Part shown: piece by piece, positions 41,869-64,000 of the stretch
Position numbering within the stretch: position 1 is the first letter of the stretch
Layout: each line of letters starts with the position of its first letter
Position numbers and translations under genes: made by a program
Notes under the pieces: generated by a model
Database searches by the model: none
Told to the model about the DNA's origin: nothing
What the model saw: only the letters and a program-made list of their open reading frames with translations
Assembly: GCA_051294375.1 (NCBI GenBank)
Contig: CM119270.1
Span: 17,233,904 to 17,297,903 of the forward strand
Length of the DNA: 64,000 nt
Reading direction: 5' to 3'
Source: Paraspadella gotoi
Lineage: Eukaryota > Chaetognatha

Positions 41869-42884
41869 ATTTCCCTTTTCCTCCTTCTTTCTCCCCTTAA
41901 ATTTTGTACGCAATATTAAATATTTGTCTAAATCACAGCCGAGTAAGGAATGATATTTATGAATATTAGAAATAATCTAAATACAATATTCTATATTTTA
42001 ATACTTTACCGACCCAGATATTTATAAAAAAAAAGTAGTATTAGTTGGCGCCGTTCGATGAATTGAAAACATTTCCCAAAACCTTCACCCCTTTTTTTTT
42101 CGCCGTTTTCAAGGTAACCAAGAAAAAAATAAGCAAACATCGTTTACTCCTTCAGTTTATTTAAATAAAAAAAAAGAAAAAAAAGGAGAAAATAGTGAGA
42201 GAGAGAGAGAGAGAGAGAGAAAGAGTGTGTAACTCGTCCGCATGCAAAAGACCTTCATGCCGGGATCGATAGTGTAAGGGGAGAGAGAGAGAGAGTCTAC
42301 CTCCCTCCCTCTCTCTCTCTTCCCTTCTCTCTCTTCTCTCTCTTTTCTTCTCTCTCTCGTCCGCCCTCTCTCTCTCTCTCTCTCTCTTCATCTCTCGTAC
42401 TTTCTCTCGGGTCCTCCCCTCTCTCTCTCTCTCTCTAACTCTCTCCCTTTCATATCTCCTCGCTTCCCCTCATCCTCGTCAAAACCGACTTCTCGCGCAC
42501 TCACCCTAACTCACCCCACACAGCCCCCCTCCCCCTCTCTCCCCCTTCTACCCCCCCAAAATGAAAAACTGTTACGCATCCTTTCGTGCAACGACCGACG
42601 ACGATTCCTGTTTCCCTCACCCAACCCCATCTCTCTCTCCCCCCCCTCGCCCCTCCCGCTGCTCACTCCCGCAAGATTTGTTAAAGGCCACACCTAGCCG
42701 GGACCGCTGCCACTCATCTCCCACCTCTTCGTCTCTNNNNNNNNNNNNNNNNNNNNNNNNNCAAAAGAAACCATTCAAGTATTTGGCTCTCTTTGCCGAG
42801 AGTGCCCCATTTCTGTTCTAGCATGTAACCCTAAACCCTAATCACTAACCCAAATCCCTAACAAGAGCGAGATAATTGTACTTC
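41869..42884. other. Intergenic (GA)n/(CT)n-rich DNA
   Basis: Contains GA and CT runs at 42197-42440, C-rich sequence to 42670 and a 25-N gap at 42737-42761. No coding signal apart from repeat-driven open frames. Confidence 0.5.
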
Positions 42885-45800
42885 TCGGGTTCCTGACTAA
42901 ATCTACAAATAGTACCCGTGGTTCCTTGACTAAAATCACAAATTAGTACCTCGTGGTTCCTTGACTAATCACAAAATTAGTACCCGTGTTCTTGACTTAA
43001 ATCACAAATTAGTACCCACGTGGTTCTTGACTAAATCACAAATTAGTACCTCGTGGTTCCTTGACTAAATCCAAATTTACCATGTTTGCATCTTGAGCCC
43101 TAATGGAGCGGGCAAAAACGTGAAATAGTTTGATAAAGGTATTGAACACTTGTTTTCACATTTGTTAAACGTTGAAGTCTAATCACGGAATTTCTATCAC
43201 GACACCTAAGTGATGAGTTTGCTGTTTTCTATCACCGAAACAAGTGATGAGCTTCTGTTTTCTATCACGGAAACAAGTGATGAGCCTTCTGTTTCTTCTC
43301 TCTCTTTTTCTCTTTAACTTGGTCCTATTTCTTCTTCTCTCCTTCTCTTTCCTCCTCCCTTCCTCTCTCTCTCTCTCCTCTCTGCCTCCGTCTCCCTCTT
43401 TCTCTCTCTTTTCCTCTACTTGTCTCGTCTTCTTCTCTCCTTCTCTTCCTCCCTCCCCTACCCTCCCTCTCATCTCTTACCTCTCTGCCTCTCCCGTCTT
43501 CCTCTTCTCCCTCTCCTCCTCTCTCTCTCTCTCTCTTCCTGCTCCATCTCTTTTCTTTCCCTCCCCCAGGGAATCCCGTCCTCCCGTCTTATCTCTCTCT
43601 CTTCAACTGACTCGCATCTTTTATGACCCATTATATCTGTTTTCTCCTCCTCCTAATATTCTTTCTTCCTTCTCTCTCTCTCTCTCTCATCTCTCATCTC
43701 TCTCTTCTTCTCTCTCTCTCTCTCTCTCTTGGGTAATGAGTTTGAAAAAAACAGGAAACGGATGAGAGGAGTTATTTGCTTTTCCGCTGTTCTGTCTTTT
43801 TTCTTTTTCTTCTTTCTTTTCTTTCTTTCTTTCTTCTTTCTTCTTTCTTTAAGTCTTTCCTTTCTTTCTTTCTCTCGTTGTTTTTTCATTATTTCTTTTA
43901 TATCTTTTTTTCCATTCATAACTTTCTTACATCTTTATAATACTACATACATTTTTCATTCTTAATTTTTTTCAATTAAGAATATTATAATATATATATA
44001 TAATATATATATGTGTTAAATAATAACTTAACCCAAAGAGACAGACAGACAAGACTGAGAGACGGAACAATCGACCAGACGCTAATTGATCGAGAGAAAA
44101 AAAAAGTAGTGAGAGAGAGACAGAGTGATTATGCTACAAAATAAGAAAAAAGGGGAGAGAAAAAAGATAAGAGGGCTGTCGAAGACTTTAAGTTTAATTA
44201 AAACTATGTATTTTTTTTTTTTTTACCTCACCCACACTAACTCGTACTTACCCACACTAACCCACCCATCTCCCACCTGCCGATCCCACCATCCACACCC
44301 CCCACCACACGCGTCCAAACGCAGGCCCGCAATCACGGAAAACCTCTCTCCATCCGGATCGGACTCCACACGCGGCCAGCGTTCGCTGGAGTGATATCGG
44401 CCTGCAGATTGCCGGGTGCAGGCTTGGAGAGGGCGAGGTCAGGAGGAAGCTCGTAACAGAATGTAGAGGTTATGATAGGAAGAAAGAAAAGCTTTGTAAT
44501 TAAAGGGGTTGAAAACTGAAAAGGAAAGCTTGTAGATGCAGAAGAGGTTGAGCGATGAAGGGTTATACAGAAAGAAAGCTTGTCTATATATGTATATTTG
44601 CGGGGTAAAAAGTTGAATTCTTTTAACTGTTTTTGAGCTAGGCAAATATTTCGGTGTTTGACAGCGGGAATATCTGCATATCTAACCCTCATCTTTCACC
44701 CGAACTCACAATATTCACGCATTTACTTTCCCCCCCCACCTCCCCCTCACATTCCCAGATACTGCCTCTTCCGGCAATCACCGTGACCTGGCCCACAAAT
44801 CGAGCTGCACTCGAGTCCAGATCCGAGTGAATACGTGAAGTCCAACGACTCACGAGAATGCTCCTCTCGCCGCAGGAAGGGTTTAGTTTTGGAAGACGAG
44901 AGAGAACAGGACACCCTGCCTCCGAGCTTTCGCAAAAGGACAGCATACCCGGTAAGGGAAATGTTTTTTTTGTTCAAAGGGATTAAGCCACGTTGTGTGT
45001 AGCTTTCTCAGGACATACTCCGTAAGGGAAATCGTTTTTTGGTCAAGGGATTAAGCACAGTTGAGGGTAGCTTCTCAAGAAACATACCGGTAGGGAAAAT
45101 GGTTTTTTTGGTTAAGAGGATTGAAGCATGTTGAGTGTAGCTTTCTCAAGGACATTACCCAGGTAGGAAATGGTTTTTTGATCAAGGGATTAAGAGCAAG
45201 TGTTGAGTGTAGCTTTCTCAAAAGGACATACCCGGTAGGAAAATGTTTTTTTGGTCAAGGGATTAAGCTATGTTGAGTGTAGCTTTCTCAAGGACATACC
45301 CGGTATGGAAAAATTGTTTTTGGTCAAGGGATTAAGCATGTTTGACTGTAGCTTTCTCAAGACATACCAAATAAGGGAAATGTTTTTGTCAAGGGCTAAG
45401 TATGGTTTGCCTGAGCTTTTCAACGGGACTTAGCAGGGTTCAATTGGTTATTGGGTAAAGAAGCAAGGATGCGTTTTGGTAGAGGTACGTGTTTGGATCC
45501 TCTTCCCCAGCTTTTTCGCAAGTCATACAACCTGGTCGGTGGTTGAAACGAGAGTAAGTGAGGTCTATTTGGCTATTTTTGGCTTTCCCCCACAAGGACA
45601 TGGTTAAGAGGGTATCGAATATGGAGAAAGTGTTTCGGAGCGGTTTAACCCTCGCCCCCCCCATATGGCTTTTCTAACAGGGGTTCAAGCCAGCAGGGAA
45701 TAATCTCGAGCGGTTCTTTTCCACTCTCTTCCATGCCTTCCATGCCTCCCCATGGTCTCAACGGCCAGCACGTGCTACTTTCCTGCAACGGCTACCGTCA

Positions 45801-46330
45801 CCCTTCCTGGAAACGGAGGCAGGCCTCCGAAGACGACCACAATGCTCTTCGGCCATGAAGCATTAAAGCTGCTCGCGGAAAAGCCCTCAAGACGCTCTGG
45901 CGCCATTGAGCCCCAAACAAGCGGCCTTCGACGTCCCGAGTCTTCTTGCCGTCCGAGGCGGCGGCCCGCGGCGGCGGCGGCGGGCGGCGGGATCGGCGCC
46001 GAAGCGGCAGGCGAAACGTGCTTGCTGGAATACCCTCATCACCGCCGACTGACGACGGACGACGACGACGACGATTCGGGCGACGATTGATTGGGAGTAT
46101 TTTTTTTTTTTCCTTTTTATTTTTGACGAATTCCTTTTAAATTTTCTTCTTTTTTTTTTTTCGTAAAAAATGAGCCGTAAAATATTAAGGGCCACTTTAT
46201 TTTAACGGAACGCACCATTTCGGGTCTTTAAATATGAATTGGGTAATATTATTTTAATTTAAAATTAACAGAGGTTACATAACTTAGGATTAAAGATTAA
46301 GTTTATGGATTAAAGGTACGAGATTAAGGA
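42885..46330. repeat. Left arm of palindrome 3 (error-rich mirror of cyclase 3' region)
   Basis: Reverse complement of 46356-49890 with very frequent small indels. It carries inverted versions of the 34-bp repeat (42890-43080), the 32-bp repeat (43200-43275), the 66-bp repeat (about 44945-45420) and the last three cyclase exons. A 25-N gap (46331-46355) marks the centre. Confidence 0.9.
44303..46090 (+). pseudogene. Inverted, frame-broken copy of the last three soluble guanylate cyclase alpha exons
   Basis: Recognisable fragments are the RIGLHTG exon at about 44303-44420, the [14 protein letters not shown] exon at about 44759-44951 and the TCYFLNGY exon from 45768. Each contains several one-base insertions relative to the intact minus-strand copies at 46730-48382. 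After the alanine run, sequence at 45970-46090 continues past the point where the intact copy enters a gap and so hints at the missing C-terminus. It is probably an assembly mirror and not a true pseudogene. Confidence 0.75.
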
Positions 46331-46729
46331 NNNNNNNNNNNNNNNNNNNNNNNNNTAATCTCTAACCTAATCCATAACCTAATCTTTAATCCTAAGTTGT
46401 AACCTAATTTTAAATTAAAAATATTAACCCAATTCCATANNNNNNNNNNNNNNNNNNNNNNNNNNNNNNNNNNNNNNNNNNNNNNNNNNNNNNNNNNNNN
46501 NNNNNNNNNNNNNNNNNNNNNNNNNNNNNNNNNNNNNNNNNNNNNNNNNNNNNNNNNNNNNNNNNNNNNNNNNNNNNNNNNNNNNNNNNNNNNNNNNNNN
46601 NNNNNNNNNNNNNNNNNNNNNNNNNNNNNNNNNNNNNNNNNNNNNNNNNNNNNNNNNNNNNNNNNNNNNNNNNNNNNNNNNNNNNNNNNNNNNNNNNNNN
46701 NNNNNNNNNNNNNNNNNNNNNNNNNNNNN

Positions 46730-60448
<13,719 letters not shown>

Positions 60449-61610
60449 CTGTGGAGCGGAGAGGGGAAAGGTTGTGGGGATCGGGGATAGGGGATCGGAG
60501 GTCGGGGGACGGGGAATAAGGTTGGGAATTGATGGATGTTGATAAGTGATAAGTGGGCTGAAGAGTAAATTTCTAAATTTAACACTAAATAAAATTCTAA
60601 AACTGAAGAACGAACAACTTACATAAAATTATTTTTTTTTACAAATTAATGTTCATTGATGGTATGTCGTTTATAATTAACTTTTAGAATTTTCATACAT
60701 AACTTTCACAACGCTCTACTGAAGAGTGCTATTCACAACCTTTTTAATCAATCTCGCAGCCAATGAACGGGTCCTTGGCTTGTTAGTTCGCCAAATAGAG
60801 TAAAAGTTAAAATATCAAATGATGAGGAGGCAGTAATCAAGTCCCAGGCACAAGACCGATAATCAGCAGCATCGTGACACTCCAAATTTAAAGTTGCACA
60901 TTCGACTCTGATTTGTGTCCCGCTGATTCTTAGAAGTAAGCGGGAAGAAGCTTCGAACACAACGTTTGTAAGTACGCATTGTCTGATCCGCAGATCTGAA
61001 ACTTGCGTGAAACGGTGAATTTTCACGGGCTTCGTTATCCATAATCAATAAAAACAATTAAATAGGCAAACTTGCTATATTCCTCAAGTTAAGGCTTCCG
61101 GATCTGCTGAGATCCCTTCATCTAAAACGTCAATATCGCTCCGACGGGAAAAAGAGAAGATAACAGATAACGGAAATCGGGTTTCTATCGAAAAAACATC
61201 AAAGTACCAATTTTTAATGCTCTTTTTTTTTGCCTCGTTACTTTGAAGAAACAGCACCAGAGAAAGAAAACACAATTGTGCCCAATATTCTGTATATTTT
61301 ACTGTCGGTTGTCCCTAAGTCTCGTTTATGGCTAAATCGTGAGGCTTAAAGAAAAAAGAAATACACTAATTTTCTTCTTCTTCTTTTAATCTTTTCTCAC
61401 TTAATCTATTTTTCTAATCCTCTTTAAACAAAATGAAAAATTTAGCAGTCGAACGGACGCACGGACAGACCGAAAAAACTATTAAGCGGACATTGGGGCG
61501 GACGGATGCACGGACCAATTGACGAACGTTGGGTTTTCCACTGAGTATTGAGAAAGTTGCTTGGCTCTTTGAGACCAAGCTCGAGGACTAGCGAACGACA
61601 AGCATCACAA
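60449..61610. other. Upstream of the visible cyclase exons, nothing identified
   Basis: Mostly unique sequence. The minus strand at 60748-61026 is open for 92 codons in non-repetitive DNA but lacks a recognisable motif or matching splice signals. An upstream cyclase exon was looked for and not found. Confidence 0.5.
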
Positions 61611-61614
61611 TGAG

Positions 61615-61942
61615 ATGAGAATGACGACGATAAACATAAAGACATAAAAGAGCTTGATGACTGTGATAATGATAATGATAATGATGATGACGATGACGAA
61701 GATGATCACATAAACGAACCCAAAGATCAGAAAATCAATATCACAGACGACAATGGCGATTTCCATTACGACGAGGATGCCCATGACATGGACGACGACG
61801 ACGACGACGACAACGACAACGACGACGACGAAAACTACGACAACGACGACGACGACGACCACACAAGACGAAGTCCTGAACGATTGTCCTTCGCTGACCT
61901 TCAAGAGAGAAAAACGGAGCGCGTTCGACGACGACGACGATA
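61615..61942 (+). CDS. Possible Asp-rich coding segment, unidentified
   Basis: Open from a TGA near 61614 to TAA at about 61942, roughly 109 codons. It reads DDDKHKDIKELDDC, Asp/Asn runs, DDHINEPKDQKINITDDNGD, HDMDDDDDDDNDNDDDENYD and RRSPERLSFADLQERKTERV. The tail and the linkers use varied codons, so it is not a pure repeat. There is no initiating Met near the start, so it would have to be an internal exon. Confidence 0.3.
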
Positions 61943-62063
61943 ACGACGACGACGAATAGAGACGAATGCTTCACCGCTTCTCATCCCAGAGGTCAAAGAG
62001 GTCAAAATTATTTCGAGAAGAAGTAGAAGACGATCGAGAAAACAAGATCGGTTCGTCCAATGT

Positions 62064-62300
62064 GTTGCGCCCCAGTGACTTTATTTTCACGTGTATTTTC
62101 CTACGATCACATGACATAACTACAATAACTTTCTTAGCCTGTGTATTTATGACATGCACTGCATTGGAATCGTCTTTTGTTCTTTATAGTTTTAGGATTT
62201 TCCTGAAGCCGGACCTAGCAGCCACTTAGCAGCCACTTGGATTTTACTTTTTTTCCTGTCTTAACAAATTAGCAAATTAGCAAATTATTAGCGGCGCAAC
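62064..62300 (+). mobile_element. MITE-like element, copy 4
   Basis: Left end gttgcgcc and right end gcggcgcaac. Shares tacaataactttcttagc and tttatagttttagga with copies 1 and 2, and also the 20 or so bases before the left end (aacaagatcggttc). Confidence 0.55.
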
Positions 62301-63078
62301 TAAAAAAAAAAGAGCCGACTCTAACTTGAGAGACAAGGAAACATGAAGGCAAAAGAATAGAGTCAATAGACTACAAGGATTTAAACGTCATCACAAGTGC
62401 AGGACGTAAAATAATCTTTTGAAAAATTTTTAAAAGAAAAAGCAGAAGCTACTAGCTATTTCGATAAATATTTTCTATTTTTATCATTTTTTATCCCAAA
62501 TTTTTATCTGTTTTTTTAACACTGATTAATCTGATGACATATAGAAGGAATTAGTATATGTCGAAATATCTATCAAGGATTATTTATAAAAATAATAAAC
62601 TAATTGATAATTAAATTGTCTCATTACTGGCCACCGAATCTACTATTGGTTTAAATCATAAAATATTCGTACCCCTAAAGCAATATATACAAAGCGCGTC
62701 ATGTTGATATTAATATTGAATGAGGTCATAGGATATGCCTCTGTACTGTTTTTTTTTTTTTGCCAAATAAAGAGTGTAAATTCTAAATGTAATTTTGTTC
62801 TCTCATAAAAAAAATGAAATAGTAACTCAAAACGCGTGATGATGAGGAGCAGAAGGGAAAGAGGGGAGGAGGAGGAGAAGATGATGAGAAAGGGGAGAGG
62901 AGGAGAGAGGAAGAGAAGGGCAGGGAGGAGGCAAAAAAAAAAAAAAAAACACGTTTTTTTCGCCTTGTGAGATGAATTTCAAACTAAGAAATTTTTTTTT
63001 AGGTGAAATTCAAAGTCAAAAAGAAATTTTTTATTTTAGAGATCAGATGTGAAGCCAAGCAAGGATAAACCATTTTTA

Positions 63079-63264
63079 GTTGCGCCGCGAGTAATCGCCT
63101 AGCGAATACGTAAGTCAATTTTCGGCCGATTTGGAATGCTCTTCTATTGCATCATTTTATACTATATTTAAAAAAAAAGTTTTGTAGTAGGAGACGCTCA
63201 ATGTTTCTATATTTCATAATGTAGTTATACTGTAGTCTACTTAACATATTGAATTCGGCGCAAT
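63079..63264 (-). mobile_element. MITE-like element, copy 5, inverted and shorter
   Basis: Begins gttgcgccgcgagtaatcgc, the reverse complement of the right end of copies 1-4, and ends cggcgcaa. The interior is different and shortened, so it may be a related subfamily or a decayed copy. Confidence 0.4.
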
Positions 63265-63474
63265 ACGTTGAAATTGCCGTCTTTACTTTGGTCTTGATGT
63301 GTCATGGGAGGTGAGTAAGAAGATTAAATTTCCCCTTTTAAGACCCCGAAAAGGCACTGTGTTAAATCGTTATCATCATTATTTTTATAATTATATTTAT
63401 TACTATTATGGTGAGTATATATGCAATTTTTTTCTTTTATTAATTTCCTTTCACTGAAGTTTTTTTCAATTTTT

Positions 63475-63477
63475 ATT

Positions 63478-63532
<55 letters not shown>

Positions 63533-64000
63533 CTCTTTCTTTCTTTCTTTCTTTCCTTTCCTCCTTTTTTCCTCTCAAGATGTTTTAGGTTCGTTTTTCT
63601 TCCTTCTTCTGTCATCACACGTCTCCGCCCTGCTTCATGTGAGTTCATTCCTCGACCTTCTTACGCCCTTCCTCTCTCTCTCAGTCTCTCTCTCTGTCTC
63701 TCTCTCTTTCTTTCTTTTTATTTTTGTTTCTCACTCTTTTTCGCTCTATTTCTCTCTTTCTATCTCACTGTCTCTTTTTCGATCTATTCGTTTTTTGGTT
63801 CTTTGTTTGTTTATTTATTTCTTTCTATCTTTCTTTTTTTCTTTCTTTATTATTTTTTTTTCTTTCTTTCTTCATTTTTTTCATTCTTTCTTTCTTTAGT
63901 TATTTAGTTATATTCTTTTTTCTTTGTTTCATTCTCTTTCTTTCCATTTCATCTTTCTATCCCACTTTCTATCTCGCTCCAGTTTTTTTTCCCAGTTTCT
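63475..64000. repeat. (TTTC)n tract and pyrimidine-rich DNA to the window edge
   Basis: A (TTTC)n run at 63475-63556 is followed by T/C-rich sequence with short TTTC and CTCT runs. No coding signal. Confidence 0.85.

Noticed and set aside
42826-42865. Telomeric repeat (accctaaaccctaa)
   Set aside because: Only two imperfect units followed by unrelated cctaa-like words; far too short for an internal telomere tract.
44303-46090. Second functional soluble guanylate cyclase gene on the plus strand
   Set aside because: It is an exact mirror of the minus-strand exons and introns, including intronic repeats, with read-error-like indels and no additional exons.

Overview
This is a eukaryotic, metazoan, most likely invertebrate genomic window from a draft scaffold. 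Genes are split by GT-AG introns. Non-coding DNA is AT-rich and packed with (GA)n, (TTTC)n, (ATCA)n and (TCG)n simple repeats. There are 17 runs of N, six of them exactly 25 bases long. I see no bacterial, viral or organellar content. The species cannot be named from the sequence.

Two genes are well supported. (1) Plus strand, 365-3698: a class I phosphatidylinositol transfer protein (PITPNA/PITPNB family), five visible exons ending in a stop and a poly(A) signal. Its first exon is probably upstream of the window, and several one-base shifts interrupt the frame. (2) Minus strand, 60448 down to 46730: the alpha subunit of soluble guanylate cyclase (GUCY1A family, the nitric oxide receptor), 14 exons with matching splice phases. 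They run from the H-NOX-like region through the H-NOX-associated PAS domain and helical linker to the whole cyclase domain. The 5' exons lie beyond 60.4 kb and the stop codon falls in a gap. The two genes are about 43 kb apart on opposite strands and nothing links their functions.

Between them, 4-43 kb holds almost no recognisable coding sequence. It is built from duplicated blocks: an inverted repeat (6477-11205 against 17289-21690), a smaller palindrome at 11989-12572, a direct duplication (20915-23701 and 23727-26566), a direct duplication with a 2.6-kb insertion (29231-32920 and 33020-39740), and a 0.95-kb tandem pair (39969-41868). A further palindrome, 42885-49890, mirrors the last three exons of the cyclase gene. 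In most pairs one copy carries sized gaps and the other is gap-free but differs by frequent one-base indels, often beside a 25-N gap. The simplest reading is gap filling with uncorrected long reads, so most of this duplication may not exist in the animal.

The most interesting signals that survive this caveat are: (a) tandem repeats in the cyclase introns that start at the 5' splice site and copy the exon end plus donor (66-, 82- and 31-bp units at three introns); (b) a roughly 4.7-kb array of about 198-bp units made almost only of GTC/ATC triplets, which reads as Asp/Asn/His-rich sequence on the minus strand, with other Asp-rich open stretches at 18.1 and 61.6 kb; (c) a small family of 190-260-bp elements with GTTGCGCCGC / GCGGCGCAAC ends, which look like MITEs.
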